From: Struthio camelus
Taxonomy: Eukaryota; Chordata; Aves; Struthioniformes; Struthionidae
Direction: 5' to 3'
Assembly (NCBI RefSeq): GCF_040807025.1
Contig: NC_090947.1
Span: 3,348,001-3,412,000 of the forward strand
Length of the DNA: 64,000 nt
Translations under genes and position numbers: made by a program
Notes under the pieces: model-generated
Databases searched by the model: none
The model's input: the letters and a program-made list of their open reading frames with translations, nothing else
Told to the model about the DNA's origin: nothing
Shown: piece by piece, positions 11,591-26,296 of the stretch
How the letters are laid out: the number at the start of each line of letters is the position of its first letter
How positions within the stretch are numbered: the first letter of the stretch is position 1

Positions 11591-12632
11591 GTCTGGGGCA
11601 GAGGGGACTCAGCTGCTGCTCTGTGGGATGGGCAGGGAGGGGCATCTCAGGTGGTACAAGGCAGCAATGATGTGGGCAGAGACCTTTCCTGCCTGCCTGC
11701 AAGCAAGCTCCTAACCTGGATGTGCTTGGAACTTTTCCCCACATGCTATGCTCCAGCATTGCACCCTGTCTGCTGGGCACCTCTCAGTCCTGATGAGCAC
11801 ATGGGAGATGGGTCTGCCCCACGCCACTTCCCTGAGGCAGGGGTTACTGTGTCTGCACAAGCAGGGGTGCTCTTGGGCAGAAGGCTTATGTCTTTCCTCT
11901 AGTCTCTCCTGTCAGCCCCTATAGCTCTATCAACTCTCTTTTTTATCAGCTCCAGCCTGGTTCTGCCAAGAGAGGAGATGGAAGCCCTGTAATACAAGTA
12001 TGCCTTTTACAGAACCCAAGAATAAGTACCTGCAGCCATTTCTGTCTGGGCTGTACTTGCATCTGCTGGTGGGTCCCTCTATGTTTGTGTGTGCCATGGT
12101 CAGCATTCCCTGCAGGGCTGCTGGCTGTGCAGAGCTGCTCCTTCTAGGTATCTAAATCATCACTGCATGCTCTGCAATGCCCTAGTACTGCTGTCCATGC
12201 CTCTGCCTTCTTATGCTCTCTGTTTGTCCCGTTCTGGCCTCCATCTGCAGCCTCTGCAGAGTCACCAGCACTAATGCTTTGGCGTGGGAGCAGCTTTTCC
12301 TCTGGAGACTGGATACGGCAGAGACACTTAAGGTGGAGGGGACACCCAGCACACCTGAGGGAAGGGAGACGTCTAGCATGGCACTGGCACTGAGGACAGG
12401 ACTGAGGTGGCTGAACAGGAGAAGTGTGGGGCACTTGTTCATGGGCACAGCCATTCCCACTGTGGGGCTGCAAGAGCCACTTAGAAGACCTGCAAGCTGG
12501 GAAAAGGGGACCAACAATGGCGTCGCCCTGAGTGCCAGTGCTGAGATGGGGGCACCTGGGCTCTGCCAGCCCTGTCAGCTGCTTACTGGGTGCTAGCAGC
12601 TCCCACGCCCCATGCTTGGCTGTGCTCTCCAG

Positions 12633-15600
12633 GTGATATTGCAGGAAGAGCATGCTGACCACCTGAGCTGTGTCATGCAGCAGCAAGCTGTGCTTGCCGT
12701 CACTGCAATGACATATGCGCCCCAGTCCTGGGCTTGGCTAAGACCTCCCCCCCGTGAAGCCACAATGGCAGCTGGAAGGCATCCTCCATGCTGGGGGAGT
12801 CTGCGGGTGCTGTCTGCTGGACCTCTGCTCTCCCCTGCCCTGGGCCTGATAGTGGGGGAGATGGAGGGCAGATAAGGCCCTGGGGCTTCCCCTGCCTGGA
12901 CTTTTCCTCAAAAGGGTGGGGGCAGGAGATGGAGAGGGCATTGGGCACATGCTGATAGGCTTGTCCTCTGTCTTGGGCCAGCATGCCAAGATTAGGTGGT
13001 GCCTCCCTGAAGGGCTCCCCCACCTTGCCTGGGTAATACCATGGGGTCTCCTGAAGGAATCATTTTCAGCCCCAGGGTCTGACATGCACCACTCCATCCT
13101 TGCAGCAAAGCAAAGCTAACTCTGGAGGATCACCTGAACAACAGCCAGCTTCTGCAGTGTCTTCTCCTGTCTTCCAAGACAAGGCACACAGAGCCTGGAT
13201 GCTGCTGTCTGTCCCCAGCGTGTGTGCTGGGTGAGCTATGGGGAGCCTGCTTATTCCTCTGGGCCAGTCCTGGGCTATCTTGTGCTTATACACAAGTGGA
13301 ACGTCCAAGCCAGGGCATGATCCCATTTTTGCTTTCCCACCATCATTCCTCCCCCCCCCCGCCCCCGCCCCTTATCCTGGACAGCATTGCATGCAGCGCT
13401 CACAGGCTGGTCTCTTTGCAGCAGCTTTCCCCTACTGACCCTCTCCCCGGACACTGCAGGGCCACAGGACCCTGCTCCCTTAGGCAAGAGGAACTTATGT
13501 CCCTCTCCTGTGGGCAAAGGGAAGAAGTGACACCAGGTCTTTCTTGCAGATCTTGGCTGCTGTGGACAGCATGCTGCACGTGCTCAGCTCTCCCATCTCT
13601 GGTCTCCTGGAGCTGCAAAACATCTTGCAGGTGTGGCATTTGCTAAGATTGTGATTCACAGGGTCACTTCCTTACCCCAAAGGGAAGGGACCTTGTCAAG
13701 TAGATGCTCTTGCCCAGAACCAGGCACAGAGCTCCTACTGCAGGAAAGATGGTCTCCCTCAGGGCTGTTTTGTGAGCCCAGTCTCTCCCAGCTGCAGTTA
13801 GAGTCCTTTCTTTCTCTGCATCCCACTCCTGCAGCGTAAGGGGAAAGCCTTGCCCACATTCACCTCCAAGCCAACGCTCCCCCGAAACCTTGCCCTTTAC
13901 CGAAGAAGTGGGAGGCATCGGATCGTCTTTATTAGGCTGCACAGAGCTGGCAGCTGGCACTGCCAGTCTCCTTCCCCTAACCCCTTGTGCTTTCCTTCTC
14001 AGATCCAAGCACAGCACTGACCCACTGGTACCTGCCCTTCCTGAAGCTTTCTTCCTCTGTCTTCCTAGTGGCTCACAGTGCCCTTCACCTGGGAACTGCT
14101 TACCTCAAAGCCTTCTGGCCCTGGGGAGGGGACAGAGGGCCATTTTGGGAAGAAGCAGAGGCTATAGCGGGAATGAGATTTGGCTGTCTGCATAGCCACA
14201 GCAGGTCAGTCTGGAGGACTTGCCCCACAGCTGTGAAGGAGTTGGGCGGCAACCACCCAGTTACAGGTTTTTCCTCCTGCTTCAGCCACCCAAAGTGTAA
14301 ACCTGGCCAAGCATTTAGCAGAGCTGCCACTCTTGGAGCAGCCGTCAGGACACAGAGCAGACCAGACTTTTCTCTTCCATCTTTTCCTGGCCTTCACCAA
14401 GTCCAAGCAAGCAGCTGTGCGTGAGAAGACTGTGGTGTGGATTGCCAGGCTATGTGAACACATCTGTTCAGCTCTTCATTGCTGCAGGTAAGGTGTGTCT
14501 GGTCCAGGCAACCTCCAGCTACCTCATCACCCCTTTCTGGTGCCCCAGAGCCCCCTGTGGCTCCATGCTCCTGCCAAAGGAAGCCCGGAGACAGTTTAGG
14601 GCACACAGCAAGCCCCTGCCATGAGGCAAAGATCTTGGCCCTACCTCTTGGGCTTCCCTTTCCAGGTCCTGCACTTTCAGGAGCCAGCAGTGCTCCCAGC
14701 CCCATGCAGAGTAGGACCGCTTTGGGTGTATGCTGTGGGCCCAACAAGTCTGGCAGCCCTCCCTGCCTTGGGCTGCTGCCCAGCTGCATTGGGAACCAGG
14801 GCTGGCAGGACCCTCCAATGCTCTGGCTCACCTAGCATCCAGCCCAGGATGAACCATTGCTTCAGGCTCTGGTTCCGACCAACACCCCTCAGCCATGGTG
14901 CTAGAGCTGCCCCCATCTCCCCAGACCTGCTGCCACTTGGAATGAATCAGTGACATCCCTGCCCAACTCAGAAAGAAGCTTTTCCCAATTCTAGGCCAAC
15001 TTGGTGGGGTGCCTTACCCTGTGCTGCGCCTACAGTGATCAGACGACCAGCTGTGGGTGCTCTTCATCACCTGCACTGATTGATCCTGCAGCAAGGAAGT
15101 AAGAGAGGCTGCATTTGTCTGGGTCATTCCAGACACAGACAGCCAGGCAAGGCACCACACTGCCTTGGCAACTCTCTTGCAGGAGAGAAAAGAGCAAGAA
15201 ACCTCACAAACATAGGTATGGGGCAGCACATCTGCCTCCTCCCCACACACACACTGGGGAGGGAGGAAGGGACATTTATGCAGTACTGAAACTGCAGGCA
15301 TCTCAGACTTTATGCAAGGACATTGCATGCCGGGGGGGGGGGGGGGTCATCCCCTCCCTGGGTATGGAGGGACTGAAAAATCTTCGGCAGCACCTACTCC
15401 TAGGTCTTCTCTCTTGCTTCAGAATGAAAAGAAAGCTCAGATTTGTCTGCCCTTCTGTATCCTTAAAAGCAACTTCCCCTTTCTGCCCTTGTAGCAAGCC
15501 CAGGCTTTCCCTGGGAATCCTGCTCTCCAGGCTTTCCTGGCATGTCCACTTTCATTGTCAGTGAGATATCTCCCTGAAGCCCTCAGTAGGCCATCTCCGA

Positions 15601-17083
15601 CTTGTCCAGCCCTCCTGCCGACTGCTCTGTGTTTCCCCTCCTGTTCAGGCAGGGAGCTGTTGCCCAATGGCTCATAGCCTCTACAGCTCCAGAAGGCCTG
15701 GGAATCTGCTGACAGCTTCTGGTCTTCAGAGTTCAACAGTGCCAGTGAAATCATCACAGTAAGGAGCACCTCCCTCATTAAGACTGCTGGACATGAGGAA
15801 TTGATTGGATGAAAAGAGGGATCCCTAATCAGTGGGGCTGATGGGTCCCTTTGTTCACTGGATGTTCCCATGGTCCCTGAGCAGGAACTAAACAAAGGCT
15901 TCCCTCCTGGTCTCCCGCAAGCTCTGGTCTCCCACAGGAGCAGTGCATAGGAAATACGACCCGCAACAATCCATTTTCTCTCCTGTGCCATCACCCAGCC
16001 CAGCACAGTCCCTGCTCCCTGTGCTGGCCAGCACAGCCCCACATCTCTCTCCAGAGCCACTTGCTGCTCAGCAATGCACCACCATTGGGGCACTCAGTGT
16101 AACAGATCTATCTGCCCTGACCCTCCTTTCTCCAGTAGGTGTTTTGCAAATACCTGCTGCCCTCCAAGAGGACAGTCATCATCCTCAACAGCCATCAAGA
16201 CCATGACAGCTTGCAGCACCCATGCCAGGCAGGTAGCTGCTCACATATTGGATGAGCTTATAACAGGCTATGCCTGCCTCTTCCAGAGAATTGCTTTCCT
16301 CCTGCAGCCATATCTCAAGGGCGCCTGACACCTTTAGGCCAGCATAGAGCTGAGGCAACAGAATTAGTTCTTGGTAGGAGCTGGGGAAATGGCTGCACAA
16401 TGGCAGCAGGCCCATTCTCAGTCATGTACCTGGAGGTGCTGAAGAGCATAAGGTGCATCTGCAGAAGCCTGCTATAGATCAGCGAGACCTGTGCCCAGCT
16501 CGGCTTGGGCAGGGCTCTTCTCACGTGACTGGTGTGTACCCAGATGAGGTGGTTGTGAGCCTGTTACGCTGTTCCCAATCATACAACAGGTAGGACGGGC
16601 CTGCCTACCTTTAGTGCTTGTGACGCATCAGACTTTAGTGCTCATCCCAAGTGGGCTGCTAGATAAAGGGCAATTTTCAGGACCCTGCACGAGCGGCTGG
16701 GACCTCCACTGCCCCCATTGTCCCAGCCCTGGTTCAGCAACAAGGGCTGCAGGAACCGTAGTGCTCCAAGTATATCCACCTTCAGCATCAGAGCCTGGCT
16801 GCCTTGCTCCCGCTCTTCCCACAAGGGATTTCAGCTTGGCTTTATGCTACCTGCTAGGGCAGGGTCCACTGGGTGCTCCTAGCAAGGGGACAGTAGGGCA
16901 AGAAGGGCTGGCAGTCACCTACGCCCTCCAGACTCACCCTAGCTATGATGCCAGGGCCAAAACCTTGCTGACAGAACATTCTGGGCGTGCAGTGCTGCTG
17001 CAGGCATGTGGAGAGTGATGATCTCCAAGCCCAGGGATGCAGAGACGGTGCTGCGAGAGTTGCTTGGCATGCTGGAAGAGTGA
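12633..17083 (+). pseudogene. MROH-like pseudogene, exons A-F (unit U3)
   Basis: Same exon set as in unit U2. In addition, an extra A near 16187 shifts the frame inside exon D, just upstream of its conserved AIKTM segment. This copy therefore has one more lesion than U1 and U2. Confidence 0.7.
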
Positions 17084-18149
17084 TTGCTGTAAAGACATCC
17101 AACTCTGACAAAAGGAAAACACAGACATCTTTTCCTTAGCTGTGAGTTTCTGACCGAGGTCTTGCTCATGGTCAGGGATGCGACTGCCTTTCTTGAGCAA
17201 GAGGCAGGGCCTCCTCTGCACTCCCTCATCTGCAAACAAAGCATAAACTCGCCTGGGCCACAAAGACATAGCGCCACCAGGCCACAGGTGGCATGGCTGT
17301 GCCAAGAACCAGGCCTGCTAGGCATCTGCTATGCAAACACACAACTTATTCAGGCAGCTCACTGTCCTCCTCCATCTCTGCCTTGCTCATCTGGTTGCAA
17401 ACCAGGATTAGGGGTGGGACCATGGTTATGGGCCACGGCAGGACCAGTGCACAGCTCAGGCAGGCTGAAAGGGCTGGTTCATGGAAAAAAGGTAGACTGC
17501 ACGGTACATAATGCCAGACACCCCCCAGACTTCCCCATCCAGGGTGACATCTGCACCACTCCAGGGCCGGCTAAATGAGTCCTTGTCAAAAACAGGAGCT
17601 GAGGCACAGCGAGCTTTGAGGCACAGCGAGCACACCAAAGACTTCCTGCCATTTCGAGCTGGCCTTTGCCTGCCTTGGTCGGACCCACAGCATTGGTCTC
17701 TCTCCACTTCCTCCCCAATGACTATTACTCCAGGCCTACTCACTGCAGCAAAGGCCACCCTGCTAAAATGCCTCTCCCACCAATCCGGCCTCAAAGCAAA
17801 GACGTCCCGGCAAGCTAATCTGCCTGTGCCATCGCTAGTTCAGGGCACACTCACCTTCCTTCCCTCCCAATACCTTCAACAGCTCTATGCACAACATACG
17901 CCCTGCACGCTCACCACAGTGAAACCGTCCTCCCACAAACCAGGCCTCCCATCAAAGACCTCCAGCCATTACGAGCTGGCCTTTGCCTGCCTGCTTGGGC
18001 CCCACAGTATTGGCCCCCCCCTCTTCAGCTGCCTCCCCTGACAAAGTGGGTCCCATACGCCAGACCTACTCACTGCTTCCTCCAGCAAACGCCACCCTGC
18101 TAAAATGCCTCTCCCACCAACACAGTTTCACAGCAAGATCTCCAGACCT

Positions 18150-18421
18150 CCATTCTCTGGTTTGTCTCATCTTCTGAATTCAAATCAGTCCATTTCCTAT
18201 CTACGTCACATAACCTTCTGTAAAAGGCTGATGGATTTTTCTTCGAGCCCTGCCTCACTTCACACAGTTTAGACACAGTCTTTGGTTGAGGCAGTCCATA
18301 TCGAACCCCATACAGTACCAATTGCTTCAACTGAGCTCTTTCTCTCCCTACATTAGGATCCCACTCCGGGTCCCTTGTTGTAGGTAGATAAGTCTCAGAG
18401 TCATCCTGCATATCATTCCTC
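18150..18421 (-). mobile_element. truncated ERV gag capsid fragment (U3)
   Basis: Same relic and breakpoints; Tyr variant. Confidence 0.8.
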
Positions 18422-19463
18422 GTCTGGGGCAGAGGGGACTCAGCTGCTGCTCTGTGGGATGGGCAGGGAGGGGCATCTCAGGTGGTACAAGGCAGCAATG
18501 ATGTGGGCAGAGACCTTTCCTGCCTGCCTGCAAGCAAGCTCCTAACCTGGATGTGCTTGGAACTTTTCCCCACATGCTATGCTCCAGCATTGCACCCTGT
18601 CTGCTGGGCACCTCTCAGTCCTGATGAGCACATGGGAGATGGGTCTGCCCCACGCCACTTCCCTGAGGCAGGGGTTACTGTGTCTGCACAAGCAGGGGTG
18701 CTCTTGGGCAGAAGGCTTATGTCTTTCCTCTAGTCTCTCCTGTCAGCCCCTATAGCTCTATCAACTCTCTTTTTTATCAGCTCCAGCCTGGTTCTGCCAA
18801 GAGAGGAGATGGAAGCCCTGTAATACAAGTATGCCTTTTACAGAACCCAAGAATAAGTACCTGCAGCCATTTCTGTCTGGGCTGTACTTGCATCTGCTGG
18901 TGGGTCCCTCTATGTTTGTGTGTGCCATGGTCAGCATTCCCTGCAGGGCTGCTGGCTGTGCAGAGCTGCTCCTTCTAGGTATCTAAATCATCACTGCATG
19001 CTCTGCAATGCCCTAGTACTGCTGTCCATGCCTCTGCCTTCTTATGCTCTCTGTTTGTCCCGTTCTGGCCTCCATCTGCAGCCTCTGCAGAGTCACCAGC
19101 ACTAATGCTTTGGCGTGGGAGCAGCTTTTCCTCTGGAGACTGGATACGGCAGAGACACTTAAGGTGGAGGGGACACCCAGCACACCTGAGGGAAGGGAGA
19201 CGTCTAGCATGGCACTGGCACTGAGGACAGGACTGAGGTGGCTGAACAGGAGAAGTGTGGGGCACTTGTTCATGGGCACAGCCATTCCCACTGTGGGGCT
19301 GCAAGAGCCACTTAGAAGACCTGCAAGCTGGGAAAAGGGGACCAACAATGGCGTCGCCCTGAGTGCCAGTGCTGAGATGGGGGCACCTGGGCTCTGCCAG
19401 CCCTGTCAGCTGCTTACTGGGTGCTAGCAGCTCCCACGCCCCATGCTTGGCTGTGCTCTCCAG

Positions 19464-22400
19464 GTGATATTGCAGGAAGAGCATGCTGACCACCTGAGCT
19501 GTGTCATGCAGCAGCAAGCTGTGCTTGCCGTCACTGCAATGACATATGCGCCCCAGTCCTGGGCTTGGCTAAGACCTCCCCCCCGTGAAGCCACAATGGC
19601 AGCTGGAAGGCATCCTCCATGCTGGGGGAGTCTGCGGGTGCTGTCTGCTGGACCTCTGCTCTCCCCTGCCCTGGGCCTGATAGTGGGGGAGATGGAGGGC
19701 AGATAAGGCCCTGGGGCTTCCCCTGCCTGGACTTTTCCTCAAAAGGGTGGGGGCAGGAGATGGAGAGGGCATTGGGCACATGCTGATAGGCTTGTCCTCT
19801 GTCTTGGGCCAGCATGCCAAGATTAGGTGGTGCCTCCCTGAAGGGCTCCCCCACCTTGCCTGGGTAATACCATGGGGTCTCCTGAAGGAATCATTTTCAG
19901 CCCCAGGGTCTGACATGCACCACTCCATCCTTGCAGCAAAGCAAAGCTAACTCTGGAGGATCACCTGAACAACAGCCAGCTTCTGCAGTGTCTTCTCCTG
20001 TCTTCCAAGACAAGGCACACAGAGCCTGGATGCTGCTGTCTGTCCCCAGCGTGTGTGCTGGGTGAGCTATGGGGAGCCTGCTTATTCCTCTGGGCCAGTC
20101 CTGGGCTATCTTGTGCTTATACACAAGTGGAACGTCCAAGCCAGGGCATGATCCCATTTTTGCTTTCCCACCATCATTCCTCCCCCCCCCCGCCCCCGCC
20201 CCTTATCCTGGACAGCATTGCATGCAGCGCTCACAGGCTGGTCTCTTTGCAGCAGCTTTCCCCTACTGACCCTCTCCCCGGACACTGCAGGGCCACAGGA
20301 CCCTGCTCCCTTAGGCAAGAGGAACTTATGTCCCTCTCCTGTGGGCAAAGGGAAGAAGTGACACCAGGTCTTTCTTGCAGATCTTGGCTGCTGTGGACAG
20401 CATGCTGCACGTGCTCAGCTCTCCCATCTCTGGTCTCCTGGAGCTGCAAAACATCTTGCAGGTGTGGCATTTGCTAAGATTGTGATTCACAGGGTCACTT
20501 CCTTACCCCAAAGGGAAGGGACCTTGTCAAGTAGATGCTCTTGCCCAGAACCAGGCACAGAGCTCCTACTGCAGGAAAGATGGTCTCCCTCAGGGCTGTT
20601 TTGTGAGCCCAGTCTCTCCCAGCTGCAGTTAGAGTCCTTTCTTTCTCTGCATCCCACTCCTGCAGCGTAAGGGGAAAGCCTTGCCCACATTCACCTCCAA
20701 GCCAACGCTCCCCCGAAACCTTGCCCTTTACCGAAGAAGTGGGAGGCATCGGATCGTCTTTATTAGGCTGCACAGAGCTGGCAGCTGGCACTGCCAGTCT
20801 CCTTCCCCTAACCCCTTGTGCTTTCCTTCTCAGATCCAAGCACAGCACTGACCCACTGGTACCTGCCCTTCCTGAAGCTTTCTTCCTCTGTCTTCCTAGT
20901 GGCTCACAGTGCCCTTCACCTGGGAACTGCTTACCTCAAAGCCTTCTGGCCCTGGGGAGGGGACAGAGGGCCATTTTGGGAAGAAGCAGAGGCTATAGCG
21001 GGAATGAGATTTGGCTGTCTGCATAGCCACAGCAGGTCAGTCTGGAGGACTTGCCCCACAGCTGTGAAGGAGTTGGGCGGCAACCACCCAGTTACAGGTT
21101 TTTCCTCCTGCTTCAGCCACCCAAAGTGTAAACCTGGCCAAGCATTTAGCAGAGCTGCCACTCTTGGAGCAGCCGTCAGGACACAGAGCAGACCAGACTT
21201 TTCTCTTCCATCTTTTCCTGGCCTTCACCAAGTCCAAGCAAGCAGCTGTGCGTGAGAAGACTGTGGTGTGGATTGCCAGGCTATGTGAACACATCTGTTC
21301 AGCTCTTCATTGCTGCAGGTAAGGTGTGTCTGGTCCAGGCAACCTCCAGCTACCTCATCACCCCTTTCTGGTGCCCCAGAGCCCCCTGTGGCTCCATGCT
21401 CCTGCCAAAGGAAGCCCGGAGACAGTTTAGGGCACACAGCAAGCCCCTGCCATGAGGCAAAGATCTTGGCCCTACCTCTTGGGCTTCCCTTTCCAGGTCC
21501 TGCACTTTCAGGAGCCAGCAGTGCTCCCAGACCCATGCAGAGTAGGACCGCTTTGGGTGTATGCTGTGGGCCCAACAAGTCTGGCAGCCCTCCCTGCCTT
21601 GGGCTGCTGCCCAGCTGCATTGGGAACCAGGGCTGGCAGGACCCTCCAATGCTCTGGCTCACCTAGCATCCAGCCCAGGATGAACCATTGCTTCAGGCTC
21701 TGGTTCCGACCAACACCCCTCAGCCATGGTGCTAGAGCTGCCCCCATCTCCCCAGACCTGCTGCCACTTGGAATGAATCAGTGACATCCCTGCCCAACTC
21801 AGAAAGAAGCTTTTCCCAATTCTAGGCCAACTTGGTGGGGTGCCTTACCCTGTGCTGCGCCTACAGTGATCAGACGACCAGCTGTGGGTGCTCTTCATCA
21901 CCTGCACTGATTGATCCTGCAGCAAGGAAGTAAGAGAGGCTGCATTTGTCTGGGTCATTCCAGACACAGACAGCCAGGCAAGGCACCACACTGCCTTGGC
22001 AACTCTCTTGCAGGAGAGAAAAGAGCAAGAAACCTCACAAACATAGGTATGGGGCAGCACATCTGCCTCCTCCCCACACACACACTGGGGAGGGAGGAAG
22101 GGACATTTATGCAGTACTGAAACTGCAGGCATCTCAGACTTTATGCAAGGACATTGCATGCCGGGGGGGGGGGGGGGGGTCATCCCCTCCCTGGGTATGG
22201 AGGGACTGAAAAATCTTCGGCAGCACCTACTCCTAGGTCTTCTCTCTTGCTTCAGAATGAAAAGAAAGCTCAGATTTGTCTGCCCTTCTGTATCCTTAAA
22301 AGCAACTTCCCCTTTCTGCCCTTGTAGCAAGCCCAGGCTTTCCCTGGGAATCCTGCTCTCCAGGCTTTCCTGGCATGTCCACTTTCATTGTCAGTGAGAT

Positions 22401-23916
22401 ATCTCCCTGAAGCCCTCAGTAGGCCATCTCCGACTTGTCCAGCCCTCCTGCCGACTGCTCTGTGTTTCCCCTCCTGTTCAGGCAGGGAGCTGTTGCCCAA
22501 TGGCTCATAGCCTCTACAGCTCCAGAAGGCCTGGGAATCTGCTGACAGCTTCTGGTCTTCAGAGTTCAACAGTGCCAGTGAAATCATCACAGTAAGGAGC
22601 ACCTCCCTCATTAAGACTGCTGGACATGAGGAATTGATTGGATGAAAAGAGGGATCCCTAATCAGTGGGGCTGATGGGTCCCTTTGTTCACTGGATGTTC
22701 CCATGGTCCCTGAGCAGGAACTAAACAAAGGCTTCCCTCCTGGTCTCCCGCAAGCTCTGGTCTCCCACAGGAGCAGTGCATAGGAAATACGACCCGCAAC
22801 AATCCATTTTCTCTCCTGTGCCATCACCCAGCCCAGCACAGTCCCTGCTCCCTGTGCTGGCCAGCACAGCCCCACATCTCTCTCCAGAGCCACTTGCTGC
22901 TCAGCAATGCACCACCATTGGGGCACTCAGTGTAACAGATCTATCTGCCCTGACCCTCCTTTCTCCAGTAGGTGTTTTGCAAATACCTGCTGCCCTCCAA
23001 GAGGACAGTCATCATCCTCAACAGCCATCAAGACCATGACAGCTTGCAGCACCCATGCCAGGCAGGTAGCTGCTCACATATTGGATGAGCTTATAACAGG
23101 CTATGCCTGCCTCTTCCAGAGAATTGCTTTCCTCCTGCAGCCATATCTCAAGGGCGCCTGACACCTTTAGGCCAGCATAGAGCTGAGGCAACAGAATTAG
23201 TTCTTGGTAGGAGCTGGGGAAATGGCTGCACAATGGCAGCAGGCCCATTCTCAGTCATGTACCTGGAGGTGCTGAAGAGCATAAGGTGCATCTGCAGAAG
23301 CCTGCTATAGATCAGCGAGACCTGTGCCCAGCTCGGCTTGGGCAGGGCTCTTCTCACGTGACTGGTGTGTACCCAGATGAGGTGGTTGTGAGCCTGTTAC
23401 GCTGTTCCCAATCATACAACAGGTAGGACGGGCCTGCCTACCTTTAGTGCTTGTGACGCATCAGACTTTAGTGCTCATCCCAAGTGGGCTGCTAGATAAA
23501 GGGCAATTTTCAGGACCCTGCACGAGCGGCTGGGACCTCCACTGCCCCCATTGTCCCAGCCCTGGTTCAGCAACAAGGGCTGCAGGAACCGTAGTGCTCC
23601 AAGTATATCCACCTTCAGCATCAGAGCCTGGCTGCCTTGCTCCCGCTCTTCCCACAAGGGATTTCAGCTTGGCTTTATGCTACCTGCTAGGGCAGGGTCC
23701 ACTGGGTGCTCCTAGCAAGGGGACAGTAGGGCAAGAAGGGCTGGCAGTCACCTACGCCCTCCAGACTCACCCTAGCTATGATGCCAGGGCCAAAACCTTG
23801 CTGACAGAACATTCTGGGCGTGCAGTGCTGCTGCAGGCATGTGGAGAGTGATGATCTCCAAGCCCAGGGATGCAGAGACGGTGCTGCGAGAGTTGCTTGG
23901 CATGCTGGAAGAGTGA
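19464..23916 (+). pseudogene. MROH-like pseudogene, exons A-F (unit U4)
   Basis: Same structure as in U2, with the exon D frameshift (extra A near 23020) shared with U3, U5 and U6. Confidence 0.7.
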
Positions 23917-24982
23917 TTGCTGTAAAGACATCCAACTCTGACAAAAGGAAAACACAGACATCTTTTCCTTAGCTGTGAGTTTCTGACCGAGGTCTTGCTC
24001 ATGGTCAGGGATGCGACTGCCTTTCTTGAGCAAGAGGCAGGGCCTCCTCTGCACTCCCTCATCTGCAAACAAAGCATAAACTCGCCTGGGCCACAAAGAC
24101 ATAGCGCCACCAGGCCACAGGTGGCATGGCTGTGCCAAGAACCAGGCCTGCTAGGCATCTGCTATGCAAACACACAACTTATTCAGGCAGCTCACTGTCC
24201 TCCTCCATCTCTGCCTTGCTCATCTGGTTGCAAACCAGGATTAGGGGTGGGACCATGGTTATGGGCCACGGCAGGACCAGTGCACAGCTCAGGCAGGCTG
24301 AAAGGGCTGGTTCATGGAAAAAAGGTAGACTGCACGGTACATAATGCCAGACACCCCCCAGACTTCCCCATCCAGGGTGACATCTGCACCACTCCAGGGC
24401 CGGCTAAATGAGTCCTTGTCAAAAACAGGAGCTGAGGCACAGCGAGCTTTGAGGCACAGCGAGCACACCAAAGACTTCCTGCCATTTCGAGCTGGCCTTT
24501 GCCTGCCTTGGTCGGACCCACAGCATTGGTCTCTCTCCACTTCCTCCCCAATGACTATTACTCCAGGCCTACTCACTGCAGCAAAGGCCACCCTGCTAAA
24601 ATGCCTCTCCCACCAATCCGGCCTCAAAGCAAAGACGTCCCGGCAAGCTAATCTGCCTGTGCCATCGCTAGTTCAGGGCACACTCACCTTCCTTCCCTCC
24701 CAATACCTTCAACAGCTCTATGCACAACATACGCCCTGCACGCTCACCACAGTGAAACCGTCCTCCCACAAACCAGGCCTCCCATCAAAGACCTCCAGCC
24801 ATTACGAGCTGGCCTTTGCCTGCCTGCTTGGGCCCCACAGTATTGGCCCCCCCCTCTTCAGCTGCCTCCCCTGACAAAGTGGGTCCCATACGCCAGACCT
24901 ACTCACTGCTTCCTCCAGCAAACGCCACCCTGCTAAAATGCCTCTCCCACCAACACAGTTTCACAGCAAGATCTCCAGACCT

Positions 24983-25254
24983 CCATTCTCTGGTTTGTCT
25001 CATCTTCTGAATTCAAATCAGTCCATTTCCTATCTACGTCACATAACCTTCTGTAAAAGGCTGATGGATTTTTCTTCGAGCCCTGCCTCACTTCACACAG
25101 TTTAGACACAGTCTTTGGTTGAGGCAGTCCATATCGAACCCCACACAGTACCAATTGCTTCAACTGAGCTCTTTCTCTCCCTACATTAGGATCCCACTCC
25201 GGGTCCCTTGTTGTAGGTAGATAAGTCTCAGAGTCATCCTGCATATCATTCCTC
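24983..25254 (-). mobile_element. truncated ERV gag capsid fragment (U4)
   Basis: Same relic and breakpoints; Cys variant, as in U1 and U5. Confidence 0.8.
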
Positions 25255-26296
25255 GTCTGGGGCAGAGGGGACTCAGCTGCTGCTCTGTGGGATGGGCAGG
25301 GAGGGGCATCTCAGGTGGTACAAGGCAGCAATGATGTGGGCAGAGACCTTTCCTGCCTGCCTGCAAGCAAGCTCCTAACCTGGATGTGCTTGGAACTTTT
25401 CCCCACATGCTATGCTCCAGCATTGCACCCTGTCTGCTGGGCACCTCTCAGTCCTGATGAGCACATGGGAGATGGGTCTGCCCCACGCCACTTCCCTGAG
25501 GCAGGGGTTACTGTGTCTGCACAAGCAGGGGTGCTCTTGGGCAGAAGGCTTATGTCTTTCCTCTAGTCTCTCCTGTCAGCCCCTATAGCTCTATCAACTC
25601 TCTTTTTTATCAGCTCCAGCCTGGTTCTGCCAAGAGAGGAGATGGAAGCCCTGTAATACAAGTATGCCTTTTACAGAACCCAAGAATAAGTACCTGCAGC
25701 CATTTCTGTCTGGGCTGTACTTGCATCTGCTGGTGGGTCCCTCTATGTTTGTGTGTGCCATGGTCAGCATTCCCTGCAGGGCTGCTGGCTGTGCAGAGCT
25801 GCTCCTTCTAGGTATCTAAATCATCACTGCATGCTCTGCAATGCCCTAGTACTGCTGTCCATGCCTCTGCCTTCTTATGCTCTCTGTTTGTCCCGTTCTG
25901 GCCTCCATCTGCAGCCTCTGCAGAGTCACCAGCACTAATGCTTTGGCGTGGGAGCAGCTTTTCCTCTGGAGACTGGATACGGCAGAGACACTTAAGGTGG
26001 AGGGGACACCCAGCACACCTGAGGGAAGGGAGACGTCTAGCATGGCACTGGCACTGAGGACAGGACTGAGGTGGCTGAACAGGAGAAGTGTGGGGCACTT
26101 GTTCATGGGCACAGCCATTCCCACTGTGGGGCTGCAAGAGCCACTTAGAAGACCTGCAAGCTGGGAAAAGGGGACCAACAATGGCGTCGCCCTGAGTGCC
26201 AGTGCTGAGATGGGGGCACCTGGGCTCTGCCAGCCCTGTCAGCTGCTTACTGGGTGCTAGCAGCTCCCACGCCCCATGCTTGGCTGTGCTCTCCAG

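Larger units (their letters stand above)
11591..18421. repeat. array unit U3 (complete, 6831 bp)
   Basis: One base longer than U2 because of an extra A in ctcaacagcc near 16187, inside pseudo-exon D. The insertion is shared with U4, U5 and U6. The gag fragment has the catacag form. Confidence 0.97.
18422..25254. repeat. array unit U4 (complete, 6833 bp)
   Basis: The longest unit. It has the extra A in pseudo-exon D and a G-run of 17 near 22163-22179, against 15 in U1, U2, U3 and U5. It shares the cagacccat form near 21530 with U5-U7, and the cacacag form in gag with U1 and U5. Confidence 0.97.
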